A stretch of DNA of 64,000 bases from Zoogloea sp041917255 (GCA_041917255.1 JAYRYA010000006.1:62001-126000); one strand, 5' to 3'; positions 1-8,721 are shown, counted from the first letter of the stretch. Program-made: numbers and translations. The notes: generated by a model not told the origin, from the letters alone.

Positions 1-708
1 GGCATGGAAGGCCTCGCCATCACCCCCGACGGCAAGACCCTGGTGGGCGTCATGCAGAGCCCGCTGCAGCAGGACGGCGGCACCGACGCCAGCACCGTGC
101 GCATCGTCACCATCGACATCGCCAGCGGCAAGGTCACCCACGAATACGCCTACAAGCTCGACAACATCGGTACGGCCGCCAAGCCCAAGTACGGCAGCAT
201 CAGCGAGATCGTCGCCATCAACGACCACGAGTTCATCCTCGACGAGCGCGACGGCAAGGGCCTCGGCGACGACTCCAAGGCCGTCCAGAAGAAGCTCTAC
301 CGCGTCGATCTTTCCGGCGCCACGGACGTCTCGGCCCTCACCGGCGAAGCCGCGCTGGCGCCCCAGGCCATCGCCAAGAGCCTGTTCGTCGATCTGGTCA
401 CCCTGTTCAAGGCCAACGGCTTCACCGACCGGACCATCCCCGCCAAGATCGAAGGCCTCGCCTTCGGCCCCGACGTGCTGGTGGACGGCGTGCTCCAGCA
501 TACCCTGATCGTTGTTAACGACAACGACTTCCTGGATACCGTGTCGGTGCAGGGCGCCCCCACCGCCAACCCCAGCCAGTTCTTTGTGCTCGGCATCACC
601 GCCGACGCGCTGGCCGGTTTCCAGGCCCAGCAGATTCCCGAGCCCACCACCCTCGCCCTCGCTGCGCTGGGCGTGGGCGGCCTCGTGCTGCGCCGCCGCC
701 AGCGCTGA
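1..708 (+). CDS. PEP-CTERM exported protein, esterase-like phytase family (3' part)
   Basis: The gene enters from outside the window; the frame is open from base 1, so the true start is upstream. The visible 235 residues contain a beta-propeller-like stretch (MEGLAITPDGKTLVG near the start, IEGLAFGPD near residue 150) typical of the esterase-like phytase-domain family. The C-terminus is a clear PEP-CTERM sorting signal: IPEPTTLALAALG, a hydrophobic run, then RRRQR. Such proteins are exported and processed by exosortase, usually in exopolysaccharide-making bacteria. The substrate cannot be told from the sequence. The family call is from memory of the motif; the PEP-CTERM call is firm. Confidence 0.8.
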   Translation, partial: GMEGLAITPDGKTLVGVMQSPLQQDGGTDASTVRIVTIDIASGKVTHEYAYKLDNIGTAAKPKYGSISEIVAINDHEFILDERDGKGLGDDSKAVQKKLYRVDLSGATDVSALTGEAALAPQAIAKSLFVDLVTLFKANGFTDRTIPAKIEGLAFGPDVLVDGVLQHTLIVVNDNDFLDTVSVQGAPTANPSQFFVLGITADALAGFQAQQIPEPTTLALAALGVGGLVLRRRQR

Positions 709-720
709 TCCGCCCGCCTC

Positions 721-755
721 AAAAAGCGAAAGGCCCGCTCCGGAGGGCCTTTCGC
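721..755 (-). terminator. rho-independent terminator between convergent genes
   Basis: A perfect 10-bp stem (726-735 with 746-755) with a 10-base loop. The five A residues at 721-725 give a U tract on the minus strand, so it ends the methyltransferase transcript best; the hairpin may also stop the convergent PEP-CTERM gene. Confidence 0.8.
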
Positions 756-772
756 ATGGGGTCGACAAAACC

Positions 773-1375
773 TCAGCAGCGCCCGGTAAGCAGGAACACC
801 GGGTAATCCCGCTGGGGCTTCCTCACCACGCTGGCGGACACCACCGCCACCTCGCCAAAGCCCGCGCCTTCGGCAATCCGGCTGATCGCGGCCCGGTCAA
901 AGCCCTTGTGGAAGACGCCGGTATCCTCGCTATGAAAGCTGCCGTCCTCGCTGTCGAGGTCCGCCAGGGCGATGAAGCCGCCCTCCTTCAGCATCCCCCG
1001 GAAGCGCCGGAAGATCGCGCCGATGTCTTCCACGTGATGCAGGGTCATCGACGAGATGATCCCGTCGAAAGGCCCGTCGAGCGCCTCCTGCACCAGATCC
1101 ACTGGCCGGATGTCCACCGGGCAGCCCAGCTTCGGCAGCTTCTCGGCCAGCTGGCGGTTCATGGATTCGGACACATCCACCGCGGTGATCCGCCCCACCA
1201 GCGGGGCGATGCGTTCCAGCAGCAGGCCGGTCCCCGAGCCGAAATCCATCAGGTGCATCGTCCGGTCGAGGCGGATGGTGGCCTGGAGCGCCTGGGCGAT
1301 GGCCGCCACGTTATCGACGCGGGCCGGGTTCCGGTCGAACTCCGCTGCCTTGTGAGCAAAGTAATCGGTGGACAT
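773..1375 (-). CDS. class I SAM-dependent methyltransferase
   Basis: A 200-residue protein with the class I methyltransferase fold: motif I LMDFGSGTGLLLERIAP, an acidic residue after strand 2 (ITAVDVSESM), motif GIISSMTLHHVEDI, and a late ALADLDSED segment. The substrate is unknown; small-molecule (UbiE/Methyltransf_11-like) methylation is the usual role of such short proteins. Start chosen at MSTDYF because AGGAAG lies 4 bases upstream; an earlier in-frame start 14 codons up has no better site. It converges on the PEP-CTERM gene and stands alone. Confidence 0.85.
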   Translation of the reverse strand: MSTDYFAHKAAEFDRNPARVDNVAAIAQALQATIRLDRTMHLMDFGSGTGLLLERIAPLVGRITAVDVSESMNRQLAEKLPKLGCPVDIRPVDLVQEALDGPFDGIISSMTLHHVEDIGAIFRRFRGMLKEGGFIALADLDSEDGSFHSEDTGVFHKGFDRAAISRIAEGAGFGEVAVVSASVVRKPQRDYPVFLLTGRC

Positions 1376-1450
1376 GATCTTCCTGCATTGAAGTAAGTGC
1401 GCCGCCGCGCGGAGCACCGATTGTGCTCCCGCCGGGCCAGCGGTGGGAAG

Positions 1451-1789
1451 TCAGCCCGCCCTGGGCTTCTTGGGCTTCTTCGGTTTGGGCAAGGGCAGCG
1501 CGTCGGCTGTCAGGCGGATCAGCCGGGCAAACCAGTCCCGCTCATCCAGCGCGTCGGCGATCAGCATCCAGGGCTTCGCGCCGGGATACGGAAAGCCCTC
1601 GCTTACCGTCCCCACCCATTCGATGCCCGGCGCGGTGGGCTTCACGAACACCTGGTTGTCGCACACCAGCGCCACCACCTTGCCCTCGCAATACAGCGCG
1701 TATTCGCCGAACATCTTGCGAAAGCTCATGCTCCCCGCCGATGCCGCCTGATCCGCCACGTATTCGATGAATTCCCGCTCGGTCGCCAT
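1451..1789 (-). CDS. TfoX/Sxy N-terminal domain protein
   Basis: A 112-residue protein made of the TfoX N-terminal domain alone (MSFRKMFGEYALYCEGKVVALV, then VFVKPTAPG and PYPGAKPWMLI), followed by a Lys/Pro-rich tail PKPKKPKKPRAG. In Haemophilus and E. coli TfoX/Sxy acts with CRP in competence gene control, but stand-alone N-domain proteins like this are widespread and mostly uncharacterised, so no competence role is claimed. Start at MATERE has AAGGAG 9 bases upstream. It is divergent from dinB. Confidence 0.85.
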   Translation of the reverse strand: MATEREFIEYVADQAASAGSMSFRKMFGEYALYCEGKVVALVCDNQVFVKPTAPGIEWVGTVSEGFPYPGAKPWMLIADALDERDWFARLIRLTADALPLPKPKKPKKPRAG

Positions 1790-1966
1790 GCCCGGTTTCT
1801 CCTTGTCGATAGAACCCACGCAGCTTGCCCGGAGTTGGTGCCGACTCCAAGTCGGCTGATCTAAAGTCCTTGCCGATCCAGCCGCCGCGCCTTGGGGCAC
1901 AATAGGCCCAGCTCACCGCTTCCCCGATCTGCCCGCCCTCAACCCGCTTCCGCCCGCGCCCCGTTC

Positions 1967-3121
1967 ATGCCCGCCCTGCCCCGCAGCATCGCCCACCTGG
2001 ACATGGACGCCTTCTTCGCGTCGGTGGAGCTGCTGCACTACCCGCAGCTGCGCGGGCAAGCGGTGGTGGTGGGCGGGCGGCGGGCCACGGTGGCGGGCGA
2101 TGCCTTCCCGCGGCTGGCCAGCTACGTGGGGCGGGGCGTCATCACCACCGCCACTTACGAGGCCCGGGCGCTGGGCGTGCATTCGGGCATGGGATTGATG
2201 AAGGCTGCCCAGCTGGCGCCGGAGGCCATCCTGCTGCCGGCCAACTTCGAGGCCTACCGGGATTACTCGCGGCGCTTCAAGGCCGCGGTGCGCGCCATGG
2301 CGCCGCTGGTGGAAGACCGGGGCATCGACGAGATCTACATCGACCTCTCCGCCCTCAACCCGGACGCCAGCGTGGATGGCGCCCGGCAGATCGCCCTGCA
2401 GCTTCAGCAGGCGGTGCGCGACGCCACCGGGCTGTCGTGCTCCCTGGGCGTGGCGCCCAACAAGCTGCTGGCCAAGCTGTGCTCGGATCTGGACAAGCCC
2501 GCCGGGATCACCGTGGTCACCGCCGACGACCTGCCCGCGCGGATCTGGCCGCTGCCCGCCAGGCGCATCAACGGCATCGGCCCCAAGGCCGCCGCCCGGC
2601 TGGAAGAACTGGGCATCGTCACCATCGGCGAGCTGGCCGGCGCCGACCCGGCCTGGCTGCAGGATCACTTCGGCGAGCGCTACGGGGTGTGGCTGCATCG
2701 CGCCGCGCGGGGCGAAGACGAGCGCCCGGTGGTCACCGAGAGCGAGCCCAAGAGCCTGTCCCGCGAGACCACCTTCGAGCGCGACCTCCACCCCAAGGGC
2801 GACCGGCCCGAGCTGTCCACCCGCTTCACCCGCCTGTGCGAGCAGCTCGCCGACGACCTCGCCCGCAAGGGCTACGTGGGCAAGACGGTGGGCCTCAAGC
2901 TGCGCTTCGACAACTTCCACACCGTCACCCGCGACCAGACCCTGGCGGCGCCGGTGGGCGACGCCGCGGCGATCCGCAAGGCTGCCGGCGAATGTCTCAA
3001 GCGCGTGCCGCTGGATCGGCGCATCCGCCTGCTGGGCGTGAAGGTGAGCAGCCTGATCCGCCGCGACGAGCTGCGCCACGACGAAGACACCCACCCCGTG
3101 CAGGCCGAACTATTTGACTGA
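1967..3121 (+). CDS. dinB: DNA polymerase IV (Y-family translesion polymerase)
   Basis: 384 residues, near the usual DinB length. The catalytic palm shows IAHLDMDAFFASVE at the N-terminus and the second acidic pair in RGIDEIYIDLS. Other family marks are LSCSLGVAPNKLLAKLCSDLDKP, the helix-hairpin-helix stretch NGIGPKAAARLEELGI, and a little-finger domain ending LGVKVSSL. The last residues, QAELFD, form a beta-clamp-binding motif, so it should be recruited to stalled forks by DnaN. The start MPALPRSIAHLDMD is chosen from family length; earlier starts add a low-complexity tail. No LexA box was recognised upstream. Confidence 0.95.
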   Translation: MPALPRSIAHLDMDAFFASVELLHYPQLRGQAVVVGGRRATVAGDAFPRLASYVGRGVITTATYEARALGVHSGMGLMKAAQLAPEAILLPANFEAYRDYSRRFKAAVRAMAPLVEDRGIDEIYIDLSALNPDASVDGARQIALQLQQAVRDATGLSCSLGVAPNKLLAKLCSDLDKPAGITVVTADDLPARIWPLPARRINGIGPKAAARLEELGIVTIGELAGADPAWLQDHFGERYGVWLHRAARGEDERPVVTESEPKSLSRETTFERDLHPKGDRPELSTRFTRLCEQLADDLARKGYVGKTVGLKLRFDNFHTVTRDQTLAAPVGDAAAIRKAAGECLKRVPLDRRIRLLGVKVSSLIRRDELRHDEDTHPVQAELFD

Positions 3122-3197
3122 GCCCGCGGCCCAAACCACTATGCGGGCGCAGCCTGTTGAAATCACAACAACGACCCGTCTTACCGGAGATCGCAGC

Positions 3198-5597
3198 ATG
3201 TCCCAGCCGAACCTCGAAACAGCCCTGCCAGCCGCCGTCGAACCCTGGCGCCAGAATCTCCGCGGCGAGCACGACGCCCTGCTGCGCGGCCCCCGCGCCG
3301 ACTGGTGGTGGACCGGCCTCGCCCCGTCCGACTGCCCTGGCTGTACGCCTGGCGGAGCGCTCACCGCGCTGCCCGCCCCCAACCTCGCCACCTGCACCCG
3401 TGCCCAGGTGCTGGCCACCTTCGACAACGGCTGGACGCTCACCGAGACCCTCTTCTCCGCGCTGCAGGGCGAGGAAGCCTTCTACCGCCCGCCCTACCAC
3501 CACCTGCGCCACCCGATGCTCTTTTACTACTGTCATCCGGCGGCGCTGTACATCAACAAGCTGCGGGTGGCCGGGCTGATCCCGGCGCCCCTCAACCCTT
3601 ACTTCGAGCGCATCTTCGAAACCGGCGTGGACGAGATGCGCTGGGACGACATGTCCAAGAACGAGATGCTGTGGCCGAGCTTCGCCGAGGCCCACACCTA
3701 TCGCCAGCAGGTCTACACCACCGTCCGCAACCTGATCGAGACCCACCCGGATCTGGCCGACGGCCACGCTGCGATCACCATGAACCACCCACTGTGGGCG
3801 CTTTTCATGGGCTTCGACCACGAGCGCATCCACCTCGAAACCTCGTCGGTGCTGATCCGCGAGCTGCCCGCCGCGCTCCTCGCCCGCCCCGCCCAGTGGC
3901 CCGCCTTGCATGCCAGCGCGGGGAGCGAGACAGGCTTTCCGCCCAAGGCCGGGCAGGATTACCCGACGCCGCGCCTCGTCGGCATCGCCACCACCGCCGT
4001 GCGCATGGGCAAGCCGGTCGATTGGCCCAGCTTCGGCTGGGACAACGAATATGGCGAGCGCCGCGCTGGCGTGCAGGCCTTCCAGGTGGAAGACCAGCTG
4101 GTGAGCAACGGCGCATTCCTCGAGTTCATCCAGGCCGGCGGTTATCTCGAACCCCGCTGGTGGACCGAAGCCGGCTGGGCCTGGCGGGGCTTTCGCAACA
4201 GCAAGTGGCCATCCTTCTGGGTGCCCGAAGGCCCTGCCGGCCTGCACCGCTACCGCCTGCGCACGCTCTTCGAAACCATCCCGATGCCCTGGAGCTGGCC
4301 GGCCGAGGTCAACGCCCACGAGGCGATGGCCTATTGTGCCTGGCGCAGCCACCGGGACGGCGTGCCCTGTCGCCTGCCCACGGAAGCCGAGCACCACGCC
4401 CTGCGCGACGCCGCGTGGGCCGACACCGACCCCGCGTTCCGCGCCGATGGCGCCACCCTCGGCGCGACGGTGGGCTGGAACGCCCAGCTCGCCTGCGGAT
4501 CGCCCTGGCCAGTGGATGCCGGCAAGCCCGCCGCCAGCGGCGTGCGCGATGTGTTCGGCAATGTGTGGCAGTGGATCGGCGACGACTTCAACCCGCTGCC
4601 CGGCAGCAAGATCCATCCCTACTACGACGACTTCTCGACCCCCTGCTACGACGGGCAGCACCAGATGATGCTGGGCGGCTCGTGGATGTCGTGCGGTGAC
4701 GAGGCCAGCGTGTGGGCGCGCTTCCACTTCCGCCCGCACTTCTTCCAGCACGCCGGGTTCCGGGTCGTGCAGGCCGACCACGACGGCGGGGTGGTGAAGC
4801 TCGCCGCCGCCGACGCCGGCCGGCAGGTTTACGAGGACGCCCGCGTCGTCGACGAATACATGCTCCTCCACCACGGCACCCCGGCCATCCAGATGCCCTG
4901 GCCTGGCGGCCCCCAGTGTTCCACCCTGTTCCCCCAACGCTGTGCCCACTGGTTGCTGGAGGGCGCCGAACGCTTCGGCTGCGCCACCGACCGGGCGCTG
5001 GACATCGGCTGTGCGGTGGGTGGCGCCAGCTTCGAGCTGGCCCGCAGCTTTGAATCGGTGCTGGGCGTGGACCTCTCCCGCGCCTTCATTGATGCCGCCG
5101 AGCAGCTCCAGAAGACCGGCAGCCGCGACTACTTCCGCCGCGACGAGGGCGACCTGGGCGAAACCCTCACGGCCCGCATCGACCCGGCCATCGACCGCAG
5201 CCGGGCGAGCTTCCGGCAGGCCGACGCCTGCTCGCTGCCCGCCGAGCTGGCCGATTTCGACGCCGTGCTGCTGGCCAACCTGCTGTGCCGCCTGCCCAGC
5301 CCCAAGTCGCTCCTCGGCCGGCTGGGCGGCCCGCGCGGGCTGGTCAAGGTGGGTGGCCTCGTCGCGCTGTTCTCGCCCTATTCGTGGCTGGAACAATTCA
5401 CCCCGCGGGAAGCATGGCTTGGCGGCTACAGCAGCAACGGCACCGCCATCAAGAGCGCCGACGCCCTCAAGGCCTTCCTGCGGGACGAAGGCTTCGTGCT
5501 GCGCCGCGAGGAGGAAATGCCCCTGGTGATCCGCGAACACCGCCGCAAGTACCAGTTCATCGTCACCCACGGGATGCTCTGGCAGCGGGAAAGTTGA
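3198..5597 (+). CDS. ovoA: OvoA: 5-histidylcysteine sulfoxide synthase / 4-mercaptohistidine N1-methyltransferase
   Basis: A 799-residue two-part enzyme of ovothiol A synthesis. The N-terminal non-heme iron sulfoxide synthase joins cysteine to histidine: it has WWWTGLAPSDCPGC, YYCHPAALYINKL and the iron-ligand motif HERIHLE (H208, H212, E214) in a DinB-like domain, then a formylglycine-generating-enzyme-like domain (about 260-540; GNVWQWIGDDFNPLPG, GGSWMSCGDEAS, FRPHFF). The C-terminal part (from about 560) is a SAM methyltransferase with motif I ALDIGCAVGGASFELA near residue 600 that N-methylates the thiohistidine. GGAGA lies 7 bases before this start. It follows dinB by 76 bases. It is longer than EgtB, which lacks the methyltransferase, so ovothiol rather than ergothioneine is the likely product. 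Confidence 0.93.
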   Translation: MSQPNLETALPAAVEPWRQNLRGEHDALLRGPRADWWWTGLAPSDCPGCTPGGALTALPAPNLATCTRAQVLATFDNGWTLTETLFSALQGEEAFYRPPYHHLRHPMLFYYCHPAALYINKLRVAGLIPAPLNPYFERIFETGVDEMRWDDMSKNEMLWPSFAEAHTYRQQVYTTVRNLIETHPDLADGHAAITMNHPLWALFMGFDHERIHLETSSVLIRELPAALLARPAQWPALHASAGSETGFPPKAGQDYPTPRLVGIATTAVRMGKPVDWPSFGWDNEYGERRAGVQAFQVEDQLVSNGAFLEFIQAGGYLEPRWWTEAGWAWRGFRNSKWPSFWVPEGPAGLHRYRLRTLFETIPMPWSWPAEVNAHEAMAYCAWRSHRDGVPCRLPTEAEHHALRDAAWADTDPAFRADGATLGATVGWNAQLACGSPWPVDAGKPAASGVRDVFGNVWQWIGDDFNPLPGSKIHPYYDDFSTPCYDGQHQMMLGGSWMSCGDEASVWARFHFRPHFFQHAGFRVVQADHDGGVVKLAAADAGRQVYEDARVVDEYMLLHHGTPAIQMPWPGGPQCSTLFPQRCAHWLLEGAERFGCATDRALDIGCAVGGASFELARSFESVLGVDLSRAFIDAAEQLQKTGSRDYFRRDEGDLGETLTARIDPAIDRSRASFRQADACSLPAELADFDAVLLANLLCRLPSPKSLLGRLGGPRGLVKVGGLVALFSPYSWLEQFTPREAWLGGYSSNGTAIKSADALKAFLRDEGFVLRREEEMPLVIREHRRKYQFIVTHGMLWQRES

Positions 5598-5603
5598 CCT
5601 TTA

Positions 5604-5629
5604 GCAAGGGCGCGTGCCAACGCCCTTGC
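5604..5629 (+). terminator. possible terminator hairpin after ovoA
   Basis: A 9-bp perfect stem (5604-5612 with 5621-5629) and 8-base loop just after the ovoA stop. There is no U tract, so this may be a processing or pausing hairpin rather than an intrinsic terminator. Confidence 0.35.
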
Positions 5630-5710
5630 ATACCCGATTCGGCAGGCGTTGAATGATCTACAGACAGGGCGTGGGCCGGTACCCGCGCCCACCTGATGAA
5701 AGGTCGCGCC

Positions 5711-6577
5711 ATGAAACGCCTTGCCTTTGGCCTGCTGTTTTCTCTTCTTGCGGCGGGGCTTGCCCCGGGCGCTTTCGCCCAGGTGACGCAGCCGGAACCG
5801 ACAGACCTCATCTACCGCGACCAGCAGCTTTCAGGCTACATCACGGGCAGTTGGTATTCGGATTCGGTCGATGCTGGCGCAACCGTGAGTCAGGATTTCA
5901 GCTACGCCCCTGGCGGCACCTTTAGCGGGGTCTGGAAGCGAGCCAACCCGCAACTCGGCACTGCTGCCGTGGAGTTCAGCGGCACATGGTCGGTCGACGG
6001 CGATACGGTCAGTGCCACGGTGCAGAAGGCATCAAACCCGGCGCTCAAGGTTCCGTTCAGCGAGCGCTTTCAGATCGCTCCAGTGGATGCGGATCACCTC
6101 ATTTCAACCTCGCTGGCGAGTGGCGCGCGCATGGTGTTCACGCGCAAGCCCGACACCACCGAGGAACACCTACAGCGCATTAAAGAGGCCGTGCCCGACC
6201 CGGGCGGTGACGACGCCTGGGTCGAGTTCGCGCGCGCACCGGCAGGCACCGCGTTTTACGACAAGCGCACCCTGGATCGACGCGGCGACATCGTGGGTGC
6301 ATGGGTAAGGCTGGACCTGAGCGAGGCTGCAATCGCCGAGGTGAGCAAACGTGCCTCAGGCGGACAGCGCACCCCCACGTTCAAGGCCATCCGCACCTAT
6401 TCGCTCATCGACTGCCAGCGAAATCTGGTGAGGGTACGGCAGATACGCATCACGACGTCCGAAGGGGGCGACATGACGATGAACGCACCGACCGCCGAGC
6501 CCGGACGGTGGGAGCGCGTCGATCCGGATTCCTACCGTAATGGCGGCCCCGGCATCGCCTGCAACGTGAAGCCCTGA
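5711..6577 (+). CDS. exported protein with surface-adhesin E-like C-terminal domain, copy 1
   Basis: 288 residues with a clear Sec signal peptide (MKRLAFGLLFSLLAAGLAPGAFA, cleavage after AFA). The first half resembles a small beta-barrel/lipocalin-like unit (GSWYSD, APGGTFSGVWKR, FSGTWSVDGD). The second half (from about 160) has the pattern of the surface-adhesin E-like family: AFYDKRTLDRRGD, VGAWVRLDL, TYSLIDCQRNLVRV, W and a final Cys. Function is unknown; likely periplasmic or surface. The downstream gene, 18 bases away, encodes a relative, so the pair is co-transcribed and arose by duplication. The start is chosen for AAAGG 8 bases upstream. Confidence 0.75.
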   Translation: MKRLAFGLLFSLLAAGLAPGAFAQVTQPEPTDLIYRDQQLSGYITGSWYSDSVDAGATVSQDFSYAPGGTFSGVWKRANPQLGTAAVEFSGTWSVDGDTVSATVQKASNPALKVPFSERFQIAPVDADHLISTSLASGARMVFTRKPDTTEEHLQRIKEAVPDPGGDDAWVEFARAPAGTAFYDKRTLDRRGDIVGAWVRLDLSEAAIAEVSKRASGGQRTPTFKAIRTYSLIDCQRNLVRVRQIRITTSEGGDMTMNAPTAEPGRWERVDPDSYRNGGPGIACNVKP

Positions 6578-6595
6578 CCCAGCGAGGAGCGCATC

Positions 6596-7510
6596 ATGAA
6601 AACGATCAATCTGCGACGCCTCACCACCGCATTGCTGCTGACGGCGCTCACCGCCGGGCCTACTCTGGCGGCCTCTCCAGCAGCGCTGGTGCCTGCCGAA
6701 GCCACCGTCGATGCCGGCCTGGCCGACCTGCTCTTCGGCACCTGGTGGGCCGACGACATCAAGGAGAACGGCTCGCTGTCCATCGAGCGTACGTATCTGC
6801 GCAACGGGCGCTTCACGAGCACGACAGCCTTCAATCCGGCGGTCGACCGCATTGGGACCAGCGAGATGGGGCGCCCCCAGAAAGCGGCGGGAAAGTGGCG
6901 AATCGAACGGGACGTGCTCGTCGAGGAGATCGAGCGCACCGAACCGCCGATAGACACGCCTGTGCCGACAAGCCGGCGCCGGGTGCGCGTGGAAGGCCCG
7001 GACCACATCCACCTGCTTGCCGTCGATGATGGCCAGGGCGAAACCGTCCTTTACCGCATGCCACTGACCACGGTGGCCCATGTGCGGGCCGTCCTTGCGC
7101 CCGTCCCGGAACCCGGCAGCCCGGGAGCGTGGGTCCCGTTCAGCGAGGACCGCCTGAACGTGTCGCACTATGACAAGTCCACGATCACCCGGGACGGCGA
7201 TTTCGTCGCCGTCTGGATACGCTTTCGACAGACGCCCGTCGGCCTCGCACAGTCTCGCGAGCTCGCCGCCGCCACCCCCCAGGAGGCGACCCGAATCCTC
7301 GAAATGGGCGAGGTGCGTCGGATCATCGACTGTCGGCTACGGCTCGTGAAGAATCGCCAGAGCAGGATGTACTTCAGCGGCGGCGAACAACTGACCACCA
7401 ACTACCTGACGGACTCGCCGCTTGAATGGGATCGACTTCGGTCACAACAAGACGACGGCACGGCGCTTGCGGCGCAGGTCTGCCCGCCGCTAAAGGCGGC
7501 AGGACACTGA
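6596..7510 (+). CDS. exported protein with surface-adhesin E-like C-terminal domain, copy 2
   Basis: 304 residues with signal peptide MKTINLRRLTTALLLTALTAGPTLA. It shares the plan of the preceding protein: an N-terminal unit with LLFGTWWADDIKENGSL and GRFTSTTAF, then a C-terminal unit with SHYDKSTITRDGDFVAVWIRF, RRIIDCRLRLVKNRQSRMYF, a Trp and a final Cys. Identity to copy 1 is modest by eye, so the duplication is old or selection has diverged them. AGGAG lies 7 bases upstream. It is the last gene of the pair; cynS follows after 85 bases. Function unknown. Confidence 0.75.
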   Translation: MKTINLRRLTTALLLTALTAGPTLAASPAALVPAEATVDAGLADLLFGTWWADDIKENGSLSIERTYLRNGRFTSTTAFNPAVDRIGTSEMGRPQKAAGKWRIERDVLVEEIERTEPPIDTPVPTSRRRVRVEGPDHIHLLAVDDGQGETVLYRMPLTTVAHVRAVLAPVPEPGSPGAWVPFSEDRLNVSHYDKSTITRDGDFVAVWIRFRQTPVGLAQSRELAAATPQEATRILEMGEVRRIIDCRLRLVKNRQSRMYFSGGEQLTTNYLTDSPLEWDRLRSQQDDGTALAAQVCPPLKAAGH

Positions 7511-7595
7511 CTGGACCGCGTGACCTACGCAATCCAACGTATTTCCGCGCACTCGGCACGCCCTTAATCTGGGGACTTCTATCCAGGAGTCCACG

Positions 7596-8039
7596 ATGAA
7601 CCGCGAAGAAGTCACCGACCTGATCGTCACCCGCAAGATCGAGAAGAAGCTGACCTGGGCCAAGCTGGCCGAGGTGGTGGGCCACAGCAAGGAATGGAGC
7701 ACTGCCGCGCTGCTGGGCCAGATGACCCTGACCGAAGCCGAGGCCAAGGCCGTGGGTGCGGCGCTGGATCTGCCGGACGAGGCCATCACCCAGTTGCAGG
7801 TGGTGCCCTACAAGGGTTCGCTGCCCACCGCGGTGCCCACCGACCCGCTGATCTACCGCTTCTATGAGCTGATCAACGTGTATGGCACCACCTTCAAGGC
7901 GCTGATCCACGAGGAGTTCGGCGACGGCATCATGAGCGCCATCGACTTCAACATGGATCTGACCCGCGAGCCCGACCCCAAGGGTGACCGGGTGCGCATC
8001 ACCATGAGCGGCAAGTTCCTGCCCTACAAGACCTACTGA
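7596..8039 (+). CDS. cynS: cyanase (cyanate hydratase)
   Basis: 147 residues, slightly shorter than the E. coli enzyme. Cyanase turns cyanate and bicarbonate into ammonia and CO2 in the cytoplasm as a homodecamer. The catalytic residues are present as R88 and E91 (in IYRFYELINVYG) and S114 (in GIMSAIDF), each offset by 8 from E. coli R96, E99 and S122. The N-terminal helical region resembles a DNA-binding fold, as usual in the family. CAGGAG lies 6 bases upstream. No cynR or cynT neighbour is seen, so it looks like a stand-alone cyanate detoxification or nitrogen-supply gene. Confidence 0.96.
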   Translation: MNREEVTDLIVTRKIEKKLTWAKLAEVVGHSKEWSTAALLGQMTLTEAEAKAVGAALDLPDEAITQLQVVPYKGSLPTAVPTDPLIYRFYELINVYGTTFKALIHEEFGDGIMSAIDFNMDLTREPDPKGDRVRITMSGKFLPYKTY

Positions 8040-8057
8040 AAGCCCGAGTGAACGCAC

Positions 8058-8091
8058 GAAGCCCCGGCCTGCCAGAGCGGGACGGGGCTTC
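8058..8091 (+). terminator. hairpin between cynS and the convergent Nif11-like gene
   Basis: A 9-bp perfect stem (8058-8066 with 8083-8091) with a 16-base loop, without a U tract on either strand. Its place between convergent genes suggests a shared terminator. Confidence 0.5.
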
Positions 8092-8109
8092 GGGGCGTGC
8101 CGTCGGCGC

Positions 8110-8328
8110 TCAGGCGCGCAGCAGGGCCTTCACCAGCCGCTCGGAGAGCTGGTCTTCGGTGAACTGCGGCTCGTTGGGCGGGTAGAGCGAGTTCTCCTCG
8201 ATCTCGAAGCCTTCGGCCAGCGCGAGGGCGCGCAGCTCCTTGATCTTCTGGCAGGCCTTGAGCTGGGCGCCCAGTTCGGCGGTGGCACGGGCTTTGTCGG
8301 AAAAGGCTTTGATGGGTGCGACGGACAT
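8110..8328 (-). CDS. Nif11-like small protein
   Basis: 72 residues: an N-terminal stretch of the Nif11 type (MSVAPIKAFSDKARATAEL, LKACQKIKELRALALAEGF EI) and an acidic tail. Nif11 domains occur in nitrogen-fixation-linked small proteins and as leader regions of some peptide natural-product precursors. There is no Gly-Gly cleavage site and no Cys/Ser/Thr-rich core, so a precursor role is unlikely. AAGGAG lies 5 bases upstream. It follows the DUF6156 gene by 46 bases and probably shares its sigma-54-type promoter, which would fit a nitrogen-related role. Function is otherwise unknown. Confidence 0.65.
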   Translation of the reverse strand: MSVAPIKAFSDKARATAELGAQLKACQKIKELRALALAEGFEIEENSLYPPNEPQFTEDQLSERLVKALLRA

Positions 8329-8374
8329 GCTGACTCCTTGTGGGTGGTGAGCACCGACGTTCACGCATCCCGTC

Positions 8375-8656
8375 TCACGCGGGATAGTCGAGGCGTTCCT
8401 CTTCCCCGTTGGCGTCGTGGATGAGGGCCTGCGCCAGCCGACCATCGGGGTGATAGCGGTAATCGTGAAACACCTCGACCTCGCCATAGACGACCTTCTC
8501 ACACCGCATCAGCCGACCCTCGGCATCGAAGCTGCCGCGATAGAAGGTGTTGCGATTGCGCATGTCCTCGCTCGTCAGTTCGCCGACGAGCTTGAGCGGC
8601 AGGCGCACACCGCTGTAGCTGGTGAAGTAACGCGTGGTGTCGTGTTCGGCCGTCAT
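8375..8656 (-). CDS. DUF6156-like small protein
   Basis: 93 residues without signal peptide or membrane segment. The pattern YFTSYSGVRLPLKLVGEL, RNRNTFYRGSFDAEGRL, EKVVYGEVEVFHDYRYHPDG matches the small DUF6156 family as I remember it; repeated short Y/F plus D/G turns suggest a beta-rich fold. No function is known. It is the first gene of a two-gene unit with the Nif11-like gene and has a good -24/-12 element 66-81 bases upstream. Confidence 0.65.
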   Translation of the reverse strand: MTAEHDTTRYFTSYSGVRLPLKLVGELTSEDMRNRNTFYRGSFDAEGRLMRCEKVVYGEVEVFHDYRYHPDGRLAQALIHDANGEEERLDYPA

Positions 8657-8721
8657 GGTGGGATGGGCTGTGTCGGGTTGTGGACAAAAACCCCGGAAAT
8701 CGCGGGGGCGTGGAGCCCCAC

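Noticed and set aside
5604..5640. TGCCAACGCCCTTGCA as a sigma-54 promoter for the tandem exported proteins
   Set aside because: The essential GG of the -24 box is missing and the sequence is part of a hairpin after ovoA.
7540..7595. GGCACG near 7549-7554 as a -24 box for cynS
   Set aside because: No TTGC at the right distance downstream.
8686..8707. GC hairpin with a U tract that could end dctD
   Set aside because: The stem is only 5 bp and it would lie inside the leader of the sigma-54-driven DUF6156 transcript.
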